Assembly: GCA_038235385.1 (NCBI GenBank)
Contig: JBBSTY010000036.1
Span: forward strand, 1 to 28,482
Direction: 5' to 3'
DNA: 28,482 nt
Source of the DNA: JBBSTY01 sp038235385
GTDB taxonomy: Bacteria; Actinomycetota; Acidimicrobiia; Acidimicrobiales; Acidimicrobilacustridaceae
The notes under the pieces are model-generated. The model was not told the DNA's origin. It was given only the letters and a program-made list of their open reading frames with translations, and ran no database searches. Made by a program: the position numbers and the translations under genes. Below are positions 1-8,294 of this stretch, piece after piece. Every line of letters starts with the position of its first letter. Position 1 is the stretch's first letter.

Positions 1-195
1 CCGGGGTCCACCCCACCGTCGTTCGACAAGCAACCGGTGCGTGATCATCTCGACTCGCTCGATTGGGACAAGACCCCACCGCCGCCACCGCTTCCGGCCG
101 AGGTGGTCGAGGCCACGAGCGCTCGCTACGTCGAGGGCTACGAGCGCATCACGGGCCGGTCGTTCTCGGATTGGCCGGGGGTCGAGCGACACTGA
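1..195 (+). CDS. purC: SAICAR synthetase, C-terminal end (partial)
   Basis: The first 64 codons are open from base 1 and end in TGA at 193-195; the start lies outside the window. The peptide contains SFDKQPVRDHLDSLDW near its beginning, then a WDKTPPPPPLP stretch and RYVEGYERITG near its end. These match the conserved C-terminal end of phosphoribosylaminoimidazole-succinocarboxamide synthase, which condenses CAIR with aspartate using ATP in purine synthesis. The enzyme is cytosolic. purS starts about 100 bases downstream on the same strand, the usual actinobacterial order purC-purS-purQ. Only the last quarter or so of the protein is visible, so activity cannot be judged. Confidence 0.9.
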   Translation, partial: PGSTPPSFDKQPVRDHLDSLDWDKTPPPPPLPAEVVEATSARYVEGYERITGRSFSDWPGVERH

Positions 196-296
196 CCCAC
201 CCCGGATCCGGTCGGCCTCGGCGGTCGGTCGTGGACGACCCCGCGTCGGCCTGGAGCGGTTCCGGCCGGAGCGGACGGGTGTGCCAGAGTGGGGAC

Positions 297-560
297 ATGG
301 TGTTCTCCGTACACGTCGACGTCCAGCTGCGTCCCGGCATCGCCGATCCCCAGGGGTCGACCATCGAACGCTCACTGCCGACCCTCGGGTTCGACGGCAT
401 CGAGGGTGTCCGGGTCGGAAAGAGCATCCGGTTCGAGATCGACGCCCCGGACGAATCCGCGGCGCGTCGGGAGGTCGATGACCTGTGTCGTCGGTTCCTG
501 ACGAACCCGGTCATCGAGGATGCGGTGATCCAGCTCAGCGAGGCGGGAGTCACCGCATGA
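297..560 (+). CDS. purS: Phosphoribosylformylglycinamidine synthase subunit PurS
   Basis: This 87-residue protein begins MVFSVHVDVQLRPGIADPQG and continues with a G(F/I)xGVxxVRxGKSIRF-like segment, the usual PurS pattern and length. PurS is the small dimeric adaptor that joins PurQ, the glutaminase, to the small form of PurL in the FGAM synthase complex. The ATG at 297 is preferred over longer upstream readings because it gives the family length. A CAGAGT hexamer at 285-290 lies six bases upstream, close to the leaderless -10 pattern used elsewhere here but with C in place of the first T. Its stop codon overlaps the purQ start (ATGA), so the two are probably translationally coupled. Confidence 0.95.
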   Translation: MVFSVHVDVQLRPGIADPQGSTIERSLPTLGFDGIEGVRVGKSIRFEIDAPDESAARREVDDLCRRFLTNPVIEDAVIQLSEAGVTA

Positions 561-1234
561 GCCCCCGAGTGGGGGTCGTCCTGTTCCCGGGGTCGAACTG
601 CGAGAGCGACGTGATCGAGGCGGTTCGATCACTCGGCGGCGAGGGCGAGATCCTGTGGCACGGAGATGCCACGGTCAACGGTGTGGATGCCGTCGTGATC
701 CCGGGAGGATTCGCGCACGGCGATTATCTCCGACCGGGCGCCATCGCCCGTTTCTCACCGGTGATGGAAGCGGTGAGCGAGTTCGCCCGCGAGGGTGGTC
801 CGGTCGTCGGGATCTGCAACGGGTTCCAGGTGCTCACCGAGGCCGGCCTCCTGCCTGGTGCGTTGCAGAAGAACCGTCGGCTCAAGTTCCTGTGCGCCAT
901 GACCGAGTTGCGAGTGGAGTCCACCAACTCGGTGCTCACCTCGGCGGCGACCGTCGGACAACGGTTGCGGATCCCGATCAACCACTTCGAGGGCAACTAC
1001 ACGTGCCTGCCCGAGACGCTGGCCGAGCTCCGCGACGACGACCGCGTGATCCTCCGGTACGTCGACAACCCCAATGGGTCCATCGACGACATCGCGGGGA
1101 TCTGCAACGAGGGTCGCAACGTCGTCGGCTTGATGCCGCACCCGGAACGGGCGATCGACGTGCTCCTCGGAAGCGACGACGGCGTACCCCTGCTCCAGTC
1201 GCTGCTGGACGCTGCGGTGCCCGCCCTCCGCTGA
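557..1234 (+). CDS. purQ: Phosphoribosylformylglycinamidine synthase, glutaminase subunit PurQ
   Basis: The 225-residue protein is a class I glutamine amidotransferase. The nucleophile Cys87 lies in GICNGFQVLTEAGLLPGAL, and the His195/Glu197 pair lies in MPHPERAI near the C-terminus. The N-terminus (VGVVLFPGSNCESD) is typical of PurQ. It releases ammonia from glutamine and passes it to PurL through the PurS-assembled complex, converting FGAR to FGAM. The ATG at 557 overlaps the purS stop by four bases. The gene ends 31 bases before the convergent minus-strand gene at 1266. In many actinobacteria purL follows directly; here about 4.6 kb intervenes. Confidence 0.97.
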   Translation: MSPRVGVVLFPGSNCESDVIEAVRSLGGEGEILWHGDATVNGVDAVVIPGGFAHGDYLRPGAIARFSPVMEAVSEFAREGGPVVGICNGFQVLTEAGLLPGALQKNRRLKFLCAMTELRVESTNSVLTSAATVGQRLRIPINHFEGNYTCLPETLAELRDDDRVILRYVDNPNGSIDDIAGICNEGRNVVGLMPHPERAIDVLLGSDDGVPLLQSLLDAAVPALR

Positions 1235-1265
1235 GGGACGGACCGAAACCCCGCGAGCGGCGTGA

Positions 1266-1685
1266 TCAGCCAGCGGCCCGGCTGATCCCGGCGGCCTTGA
1301 GGGTGGCCGGTGCGATCCCGATCTCGCGCCATGCCGCATAGGAGATCCCCTTGCGTGCCGAGTACGCCTTGGCGTGGTTGACGAAGCCCTTCTCGAGCTC
1401 GCTCAGGTCGACGCCGCCCTCGGCCTGGTTGAGCTCGGTCTCGAGGTCGAGGCGCTCTTGCACGAGCGCCAAGCGCTTCATCGCATCGGCTTCGATCAAT
1501 TCGGACTCGATCCGATCCAGCCGCTTCTTGATGGAATCAGGGGTTCGCTTGCGCCCTCTCTTGGGCCGATGTGCCTCGAGTGCCTCGAGATAGTCGCGAA
1601 TGGCGCGACCCTGCGCGCGGCCCTCAGCCAGGGCAGCCTTGTGTTGGTCGGTCATGGTCTTCTTGGTGGTCTTCTTGGCGGGCAT
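1266..1685 (-). CDS. Conserved Lys-rich small protein of unknown function
   Basis: A 139-residue protein with a basic start (MPAKKTTKKTMTDQHK), a charged middle (residues about 45-95, rich in Arg, Lys, Glu and Leu, probably helical or coiled-coil), and a C-terminal segment reading AYSARKGISYAAWREIGI followed by APATLKAAGISR. I recall this C-terminal pattern from uncharacterised actinobacterial proteins but know no assigned function. The basic tail and helix-turn-helix-like end would suit nucleic acid binding, which is inference only. The ATG at 1685 was chosen because MPAKK is a natural start; an in-frame ATG at 1703 would add six residues. No clear Shine-Dalgarno is visible. It is antisense to the purine genes and convergent with purQ. 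Confidence 0.75.
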   Translation of the reverse strand: MPAKKTTKKTMTDQHKAALAEGRAQGRAIRDYLEALEAHRPKRGRKRTPDSIKKRLDRIESELIEADAMKRLALVQERLDLETELNQAEGGVDLSELEKGFVNHAKAYSARKGISYAAWREIGIAPATLKAAGISRAAG

Positions 1686-2120
1686 TCTGTGAGCGAAACA
1701 CATCCTGATGGTGGGAGCAAGTCTTTCAGACGATATCCTCGTTGCGCGACATGGCTTTTCTCCGTTGTTACCGAACGAGCTCGGTGGAAGACGGGGCCCA
1801 CGTTGTCATCCCAAGTGGCCAGATGGTTCAATCGACTTTCACCGCTTTCGGGACGCGGGTAGCGATGGAATGTTGGTCATCGACCATTCGCCCCCGGAGG
1901 CCTCGAGATGGTCGTCATTCGAATCGATGGACTCGCCCGCCTCACCCAGAGGGAAGCAGCTCCGGCGCATCCGAGCAGGCCGTCGAGCGTGCCGTGCGCA
2001 GGTGTCCGCTCGACGAGCGCCTGACTCCCGCAGGGGTTCCCCGGTGGCGCTCCGTCAGCTGTTCGACCGGACGCGGTCTGAGGCCGGTAGATCGAAGGGA
2101 GCGGCTACCATCCACGAGCC
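1686..2120. other. Non-coding stretch between the Lys-rich gene and the acyltransferase gene
   Basis: About 435 bases without a credible gene. Short open frames exist on both strands but are rich in Arg, Pro and Ser with no recognisable motif. The stretch lies between two divergently oriented genes and probably holds both promoters; the only site I can point to is TACCAT at 2106-2111. I see no transposon ends, tRNA or clear attachment site. Confidence 0.6.
2106..2111 (+). promoter_or_regulatory. Candidate -10 hexamer for the acyltransferase gene
   Basis: TACCAT ends nine bases before the ATG at 2121, so transcription would begin within a few bases of the start codon. There is no convincing -35 element. 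It belongs to the recurrent TANNNT pattern in this window. Confidence 0.4.
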
Positions 2121-4673
2121 ATGGCCGAGCTGGGCGCGATTGAACATGGAGTGGCCGACCGCACCCGGACATCGAGCGCGCTCGGTGCGTACCAACCCTC
2201 GCTCGACGGTCTGCGCGCTGTCGCCATGGCCGTCATGCTCTCGTACCACGCAGAGCTCCAATGGGCGAAGGGGGCGTACCTCGGCCTGTCACAGTTCTTC
2301 ACGCTGTCGGGGTTCTTGATCACATCGATCCTGTTGTCCCGCCAGGCCCGGACCGGGTCTGTCGCTCTCGGGCGCTTCTGGACGAATCGGTACCGTCGTC
2401 TGCTCCCCGCTGCGTACGTCACCCTCGCTGGGGTGGTGGTCTTCGGCGCCACGGTGGCCGACCCCGTCCAAGTGAAGGAGATCCCCGGTCAGATCGCGTC
2501 TGCGGCCGCACAGGTCGCGAACTGGTACTTCATCGTTACCGACAAGTCCTATGTAGGTCTCTTCGCGTCGCCGTCACCGGTCCAGCACTTCTGGTCTCTG
2601 GCCGTCGAGGAGCAGTTCTACCTGATCATGCCGTTGGTCTTCGTCGGCATCGTGAAGGTCACGAAGTCTCTGAAGGCGATTGCCCTGTTCTTCGGCGGCG
2701 GTGCGCTCATCTCCACGATCTGGATGATCTGGCTCTACCACAACGGCGCCTCGATCGATCGTCTCTACTACGGCACCGACACCCGAGCAGCCGAGCTGCT
2801 ACTCGGCGGCTTGCTCGCGGTGATCCTGCATCGATTCCCGCTCAATCTCTCGGCATCTTGGCGCAAGGTGATGGCGGCGCTCGGCATAGCGGCCTTCGCC
2901 GCCACCGCATGGGGTTGGACGCACCTGGAGATCACCAGCGGTGTCATGTATCAGGGCGGCTACTTGGTTTTTGCCGCGATCTCGTGCTTGTTGATCACGA
3001 GTTTGCTCGCGGGCGGGCCGTTACGAGCCATATTGTCGTGGGGATTCCTGCCGCCGATGGGACGGATCATCTACGGCCTGTACCTCTACCACTGGCCCAT
3101 CTTCCTCTGGCTCACAGCGGACCGCACGGGTTTGGCGCCGTGGCCGCTCTTCGCTCTGCGCATGGTGATTACCTTCGTGTTGGCGATCGCCTCCTACAAC
3201 CTGATTGAGATGCCGATTCGCCACGGTTCGTTTACCTGGGCGAGGGCTCCGATTCGCTATGCGATCGCCCCAGTCGTGGCGCTGTCGATCGTCGCCTTAG
3301 CTTTTGTGGCCGGGAATCGTGAGGTCCCTGGAGAGCTCACTCCCTTGGCCACACCTATCTCTGATGTAGCCCCGACGGCCACCGGTCGTGATGGTGTGCT
3401 CGATGTGCTTGTGATTCCTGACGATGAAACCGAGCAGGTTGCCCGTCGTCTTCAAACGAAAGGCGAGGAGTCCGACACGCTCAATGTCACGGTCGCCGAG
3501 CCGTTTTCGTGCTCAGGTGTGAACGAGGTGGCGGATGGGTTTACGTGTGCAAATTGGCTGGCCGAGTGGCCAGACCTGATCGAACGCGTCGATCCGGACA
3601 TCACGGTGTTTTTCGTCGACGAGTGGGACGTTGGGCAGATCGAGGCACTATCTGGCTTGGACGCAACCATGGATCCACAAGCTGTCGAAAGCTGGACCAC
3701 GACGGTGTTGCGGACCGGGTTCGCGCTGCTGACCACGAACGGCGCGCCTGTGGGAACAATGCGCTTGCCGGATACGTTCGCCGATCAGGTGAAGAAGGCG
3801 TCGGATCCGTTCACGGTTGCGGTCACTTCGTCAGCGAAGCTGAGCCCCGACGTGCGCGAGATTCCCAACTACGGTCTTGGGGTCGCAGTGGACGGGCTGA
3901 CGCAGGCCTATGTGGACGACGCGGCCGACGTCGTGCTTCGAGGGGCCGAACTCTACCGACGGAAGAATGACTCCGAGGCGCCAAAGGTGTTGGTCGTCGG
4001 AGATTCTACCGCCCGCACCCTTGGATTCGGTCTGGAACGATGGGCGACGGAGACGGGATCGGCCCTTGTTTGGACGACGGCGACTCTTGGGTGCGGCATT
4101 GCCGACGATGCGTCGCTCCGAGGCGTTGGTGATCGCCCCGAGCAGGTCGATGCTCCTTGCCTCGAGGTGCGCGATGGTTGGCGGAGACAGATCGCGGAGT
4201 TCGATCCGGACCTTGTCATCGTCTTGAGCACCATTCCCGACATGCAGGACCGGCGCCTTCCGGGATGGGATGATTTCCTGGCTCCGGGTGATGCGGAGTT
4301 TGACGCGTACCTCGTCAGGGAGTATCACGACGCAGTAGATGTCCTCACGGCCGGGGGTGCGCGAGTGCTCTGGCTCAAACCACCGTGCGTGCGATCACTG
4401 GAGGCCGCCGGGGGTGAGGTAGGGGCGTCGCTTGGCCCCTCCGATACCAATCGCGTTCGTCATTTGAATGACGTGATCCTTCCCACCCTGGCGGCGGATG
4501 AGCCGTCGGTGCGGCTTTTTGACTTGTTCGGTCCGCTTTGCCCGAACGGTGAGTTCGTCGAGGAGATCGACGGCGTTGAGGTGCGTCCCGACGGCGTCCA
4601 CTACTCGTCCGAGGGGTCGCGTTGGTTCGCGGACCGATACGGTGCCGCTCTGCTCGAGGCCGGACTACGATAG
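2121..4673 (+). CDS. AT3-family membrane acyltransferase with two C-terminal SGNH-like domains
   Basis: An 850-residue protein. Residues about 25-365 are an acyltransferase-3 (OafA type) membrane domain: YQPSLDGLRAVAM, the catalytic-type histidine in SYHAELQ (His43), FFTLSGFLIT, FWTNRYRRLLP, VQHFWSLAVEEQFYL and YLYHWPIFLW. A last helix spans about 380-397. Residues about 621-848 form an SGNH hydrolase-like domain with GDST (Ser629) and PDGVHYS (Asp824, His827). Residues about 427-612 look like a second SGNH copy without the catalytic residues. Proteins of this build O-acetylate cell-surface polysaccharide, with the AT3 part moving acyl groups across the membrane and the SGNH part transferring them outside. 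The substrate is unknown. The following dioxygenase gene starts four bases after the stop. Base composition looks less GC-rich than the flanking pur genes. Confidence 0.92.
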   Translation: MAELGAIEHGVADRTRTSSALGAYQPSLDGLRAVAMAVMLSYHAELQWAKGAYLGLSQFFTLSGFLITSILLSRQARTGSVALGRFWTNRYRRLLPAAYVTLAGVVVFGATVADPVQVKEIPGQIASAAAQVANWYFIVTDKSYVGLFASPSPVQHFWSLAVEEQFYLIMPLVFVGIVKVTKSLKAIALFFGGGALISTIWMIWLYHNGASIDRLYYGTDTRAAELLLGGLLAVILHRFPLNLSASWRKVMAALGIAAFAATAWGWTHLEITSGVMYQGGYLVFAAISCLLITSLLAGGPLRAILSWGFLPPMGRIIYGLYLYHWPIFLWLTADRTGLAPWPLFALRMVITFVLAIASYNLIEMPIRHGSFTWARAPIRYAIAPVVALSIVALAFVAGNREVPGELTPLATPISDVAPTATGRDGVLDVLVIPDDETEQVARRLQTKGEESDTLNVTVAEPFSCSGVNEVADGFTCANWLAEWPDLIERVDPDITVFFVDEWDVGQIEALSGLDATMDPQAVESWTTTVLRTGFALLTTNGAPVGTMRLPDTFADQVKKASDPFTVAVTSSAKLSPDVREIPNYGLGVAVDGLTQAYVDDAADVVLRGAELYRRKNDSEAPKVLVVGDSTARTLGFGLERWATETGSALVWTTATLGCGIADDASLRGVGDRPEQVDAPCLEVRDGWRRQIAEFDPDLVIVLSTIPDMQDRRLPGWDDFLAPGDAEFDAYLVREYHDAVDVLTAGGARVLWLKPPCVRSLEAAGGEVGASLGPSDTNRVRHLNDVILPTLAADEPSVRLFDLFGPLCPNGEFVEEIDGVEVRPDGVHYSSEGSRWFADRYGAALLEAGLR

Positions 4674-4677
4674 CGGG

Positions 4678-5730
4678 ATGGATGTCGTCTCCGCCCGTCC
4701 TCCAGGCGAGAACGGGGTGGAATCTGCGGAACTTGCCGCCGCCGGCGAGCTCGTTCGCGAGGGGTTTGTCTTCGAAGCGATCGCGCTCCTGAACGCGGCC
4801 AACCGATTGAGGCCCAACAGTCTCATCGAGCAACGACTGGTCACCCTGCGCCACGAGGCCTTTCTTACCGTCCCGGCGGGAACTCCCCCAACGGGGTGGC
4901 CGCGGCAGACGCCGAGTCCGTTCCCGGATGGTGTGATCCCGGAAATCGAAGCGGGTGAACTCACACCGGCGATCCTTTCGGCTGCCGTGCACCAGCACGG
5001 CAGCCTCCTCGTTCGTGGCCTGGTTCCTAAACGCCAAACCGAGCGCATGCGGGCTACGATCGACAGCGTTTTCGACGCGTACAACGAGTCTTACCGAATC
5101 GACGGTGGTGAAGCATCGGTCTTGCCCTGGTACTCGCATTTCCCTGCTCGAGGGAATTATTCGTGGACCGCCGGCGACGCGATGTGGCCCCGCAAGCATG
5201 GCGGCATCATGGCTGCAGACTCGCCGCGTGGCTTGTTCGAGCTCATCGAGATCTTCGAGGAGGTCGGCATGGTCGAAGTTGTGCGCGGCTACCTCGGTGA
5301 ACAGCCAGCATTATCGGTCAAGAAGTGCACGCTTCGTCGCACGGAACCCGACAGCGGTGGCGGGTGGCACCAGGATGGCGCGTTCTTGGGTACGACCCTA
5401 CGGACGGTCAATGTTTGGTTGGCACTTACCGATGCGGGGGTTGACGCGCCAGGCCTCGACTTGGTGCCGAGATGGTTCGACTACCTCGTGGCAAAGGGGG
5501 ACGACCCGACGATCTTCGACTGGACCGTGTCTGAGACGATGGTCGACCAGGTTTCAGGCGGGTGCATCGCGACCCCGGTGTTCCACCCTGGCGATGCCAT
5601 CCTTTTCGATCAGATGACCCTTCATCGGACCGCAGTTCGCCCGAACATGACAGCTCGACGTTATGCGGTCGAGACCTGGTTCTTCGCCCCATCGACGTTT
5701 CCACACGATCAGATCCCGCTCGCCATCTGA
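4678..5730 (+). CDS. PhyH-family Fe(II)/2-oxoglutarate dioxygenase
   Basis: A 350-residue cytosolic protein with the phytanoyl-CoA dioxygenase-type metal triad: His231 and Asp233 in GGWHQDGAFLG, and distal His316 in FDQMTLHRTAV. Arginines in RPNMTARRYAVETWF are candidates for binding the 2-oxoglutarate carboxylate. Residues about 16-60 (AAAGELVREGFVFEAIALLN and following) resemble a single tetratricopeptide-like helix pair. The family hydroxylates or otherwise oxidises varied small molecules, and the substrate cannot be told from sequence. The ATG at 4678 lies four bases after the acyltransferase stop, so the two are almost certainly one operon and may act on the same glycan or secondary product. 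Like its partner it shows more A/T at third positions than the pur genes. Confidence 0.88.
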   Translation: MDVVSARPPGENGVESAELAAAGELVREGFVFEAIALLNAANRLRPNSLIEQRLVTLRHEAFLTVPAGTPPTGWPRQTPSPFPDGVIPEIEAGELTPAILSAAVHQHGSLLVRGLVPKRQTERMRATIDSVFDAYNESYRIDGGEASVLPWYSHFPARGNYSWTAGDAMWPRKHGGIMAADSPRGLFELIEIFEEVGMVEVVRGYLGEQPALSVKKCTLRRTEPDSGGGWHQDGAFLGTTLRTVNVWLALTDAGVDAPGLDLVPRWFDYLVAKGDDPTIFDWTVSETMVDQVSGGCIATPVFHPGDAILFDQMTLHRTAVRPNMTARRYAVETWFFAPSTFPHDQIPLAI

Positions 5731-5824
5731 GCCGCACTCGCCGATGGTTCCCGGTAGGTGGTCGTGTCCGAGCGAGTCTCGCCGTGTCGGGACCCGAACC
5801 TGTCGGCGGGCAGATCAGGTCGGG

Positions 5825-5830
5825 TAGCGT
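5825..5830 (+). promoter_or_regulatory. Candidate leaderless -10 hexamer for purL
   Basis: TAGCGT is separated by seven bases from the purL ATG at 5838, placing the transcription start at or next to the start codon. It suggests that purL has its own promoter despite belonging to the pur cluster. No good -35 element is visible. Confidence 0.5.
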
Positions 5831-5837
5831 GCCCAGC

Positions 5838-8102
5838 ATGTCGATGGCGAACGAGTTCGGAACCGACGTCGGCGAGATGTCCATCCACCGGGCGTTGGGG
5901 CTGACCGACGACGAAGCCAATCGGATCGAGGCGATCCTCGGTCGGTCGCCCAACCACCTCGAGCTGGCCATGTTCGCGGTCATGTGGTCGGAGCACTGCT
6001 CGTACAAGTCGTCGAGGGTCCACCTCAAACGCCTGCCCACCGAAGCCGAGTGGGTGCTGGTGGGGCCAGGTGAGAACGCCGGCGTGGTCGACGTCGGCGA
6101 TGGCATCGCCGCCGCCATCCGCATCGAGAGCCACAACCACCCTTCGGCGATCGAGCCGTATCAGGGCGCGGCAACCGGAGCGGGTGGCATCCTCCGCGAC
6201 ATCTTCACCATGGGAGCCCGGCCGATCGCGCTGATGGATCCGTTGCGGTTCGGGCCGCTCGACGATGCTCGGAGCCGATGGATCGCCGAAGGGGTCGTCA
6301 GCGGCATCTCCGGCTACGGCAACTCGGTCGGCGTCCCGACCGTCGGCGGCGAGACCGTGTTCGACGACACCTACGCCGAGAACCCGCTCGTCAACGTGTT
6401 GTGCCTCGGGGTCCTGCCCACCGAGCGCCTCGTGCTCGGAGCGGCGACCGGCGTGGGCAACCTCGTGGTCCTGCTCGGATCGTCGACCGGTCGTGACGGC
6501 ATCGGCGGCGCGAGCGTCCTCGCGTCGGCGGGCTTCACCGACGACGACGAGGCCAAGCGGCCGAGCGTCCAGGTGGGCGATCCGTTCGAGGAGAAGCGCC
6601 TCATCGAGGCGTGCCTCGCGCTCCTCGACGCGAGGTTGGTGGTCGGCATCCAGGACCTCGGCGCCGCCGGGCTCACCGGGGCCACCTCCGAGACCGCGTC
6701 CCGCGGGGGCATGGGCATGGACGTCGACCTCAACGCCATCCCCCAGCGCGAACGCGGGATGGAGCCGTTCGAGGTCATGACCAGCGAGTCGCAGGAACGC
6801 ATGCTCGCCATCGTCGAACCCGACGGCATCGACGATGTGCTCGCCATCTGTGCTCGGTGGGAGGTCACCGCGAGCGTCATCGGCCACGTCACCCCGGGAG
6901 CCGACAGCGGTTCGCCGACGGGTGGTCGGCTGCGGATCCTCGACGGCTTCGATGGTCCGGTGCTCGGCGAGGTCCCCGCTCACGCGCTCCACGAGGAAGC
7001 CCCGCTCTACCACCGGCCGCTCGCGGTCCCCGCCGAGTTCGATGAGTCCACGCGCACGGTGGATGGCCCTGATCTGCCCCCTTCGGTGGATGCCGGGGCC
7101 GAACTGGTCGCGATGCTCGCCGACACCAGCTGGGTCTCGAGCCAGTACGACCACCAGCTCTTCCTCAACACGGTGGAGGGCCCGGGTGGCGATGCCGCCG
7201 TGCTGCGCCTGAAGCACCCCACGACGGCGGTCGACACCGGTCGCGGCCTCGCCCTCACCACCGACGGCAACCACCGCTGGTGCGCCGTCGACCCTCGTCT
7301 GGGCACGGCGCTGACCGTGGCGGAGTCGATGATGAACCTCGCCTGCGTCGGGGCACGCCCGTTGGCCGTCGTGAACTGCCTGAACTTCGGCAACCCGGAG
7401 CACCCGGAGGTCATGTGGCAGCTCTCCGAGGCGATCGACGGCATGGGCGATGCGTGCCGGGCGTTCGACATCCCGGTGATCGGCGGCAACGTCAGCCTCT
7501 ACAACGAGTCGCGCGGCGACAACATCGACCCGACCCCGGTCATCGGGATGCTCGGCGTGATCGACCGCCTCGAACGTCGGCCGCCAGGCGTCGGCCTGAC
7601 CGAAGGTGGGCGCTTGATCCTGGTCGGGGTCACCCAGCCCCTGCTCTCGGGCTCGCGGTGGGCTCGCGACCGCGGGCATCGCACCGGCCGGTTGCCGGCC
7701 CTCGATCTCGACCTGCACCGCAAGGTCGTCGACGTCGTTCGCACGCTCGTCATCGGCGGTCTGCTCGGTGGCGCCCACGACGTCTCCTCCGGTGGTCTCG
7801 GGGTGGCGCTGGCCGAGATGGCGGTCATGTCGGGCATCGGGTTCAACGTCGCCCGGGTCGCCGATCACGCCGAGCTGTTCAGCGAGTCGCCATCGCGAGC
7901 GGTGCTGTGCGTCGGCCCGGACGAGCTCACCCCCGTGCTCAACGTGCTCGAGCATGCCGGCGTCCCGCATGCTCGAATCGGTGTCGCCGCGGGTGATCGG
8001 CTCCAGGTCAAGGGTCTGGTCGACCTGTCGCTCGACGACGCGACATCCGCGTGGCGGGATCGGCTCCCCGACGCGCTGGGCGCCGGCACCACACAGGGTT
8101 GA
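5838..8102 (+). CDS. purL: Phosphoribosylformylglycinamidine synthase subunit PurL (small form)
   Basis: The 754-residue length is that of the small PurL that depends on PurS and PurQ, not of the fused 1300-residue enzyme. Conserved motifs include SEHCSYKSSR (residues 51-60, catalytic His53), ESHNHPS followed by EPYQGAATG (about 97-114), then QDLGAAGLTGATSE and VVNCLNFGNPE, and in the second half NVSLYNE and AHDVSSGGLGVAL. It uses ATP and PurQ-derived ammonia to convert FGAR to FGAM. The ATG at 5838 is supported by the TAGCGT hexamer seven bases upstream; an alternative ATG lies two codons later. It is separated from its partner purQ by the acyltransferase/dioxygenase insert. The downstream gap to purF is 192 bases. 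Confidence 0.97.
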   Translation: MSMANEFGTDVGEMSIHRALGLTDDEANRIEAILGRSPNHLELAMFAVMWSEHCSYKSSRVHLKRLPTEAEWVLVGPGENAGVVDVGDGIAAAIRIESHNHPSAIEPYQGAATGAGGILRDIFTMGARPIALMDPLRFGPLDDARSRWIAEGVVSGISGYGNSVGVPTVGGETVFDDTYAENPLVNVLCLGVLPTERLVLGAATGVGNLVVLLGSSTGRDGIGGASVLASAGFTDDDEAKRPSVQVGDPFEEKRLIEACLALLDARLVVGIQDLGAAGLTGATSETASRGGMGMDVDLNAIPQRERGMEPFEVMTSESQERMLAIVEPDGIDDVLAICARWEVTASVIGHVTPGADSGSPTGGRLRILDGFDGPVLGEVPAHALHEEAPLYHRPLAVPAEFDESTRTVDGPDLPPSVDAGAELVAMLADTSWVSSQYDHQLFLNTVEGPGGDAAVLRLKHPTTAVDTGRGLALTTDGNHRWCAVDPRLGTALTVAESMMNLACVGARPLAVVNCLNFGNPEHPEVMWQLSEAIDGMGDACRAFDIPVIGGNVSLYNESRGDNIDPTPVIGMLGVIDRLERRPPGVGLTEGGRLILVGVTQPLLSGSRWARDRGHRTGRLPALDLDLHRKVVDVVRTLVIGGLLGGAHDVSSGGLGVALAEMAVMSGIGFNVARVADHAELFSESPSRAVLCVGPDELTPVLNVLEHAGVPHARIGVAAGDRLQVKGLVDLSLDDATSAWRDRLPDALGAGTTQG

Positions 8103-8282
8103 TCCGCTCGCTCGCGGGCCTCGTGGCGCGGTGGCGACCCCTCGGACCGCGGGTCGTGTCGGCGTGCGGTGAACCTCGCGACCTGGCCTGCTTTCGTGCA
8201 CGAGCCCGTGCCCATCGTGGGTGATGCGACGGAGTCGGGGGCGAGCTGACGCAGCGATGTCGTGGGTCGAGAGGTCGCGGCC

Positions 8283-8288
8283 TATCAT
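8283..8288 (+). promoter_or_regulatory. Candidate leaderless -10 hexamer for purF
   Basis: TATCAT is followed by six bases and then GTG at 8295, so transcription is expected to begin at or beside the start codon. It is one of the best matches to the bacterial -10 consensus in the window and supports GTG 8295 over the in-frame GTG at 8262. Confidence 0.55.
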
Positions 8289-8294
8289 GGGACG

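Noticed and set aside
1742..2143. A 133-codon plus-strand frame in the non-coding stretch before the acyltransferase
   Set aside because: It has no motif, an Arg/Ser-rich late part and no start signal, and it overlaps the acyltransferase start in another frame.
5731..5837. A terminator after the dioxygenase gene
   Set aside because: No GC-rich stem followed by a T-run could be found; only weak complementarity is present.
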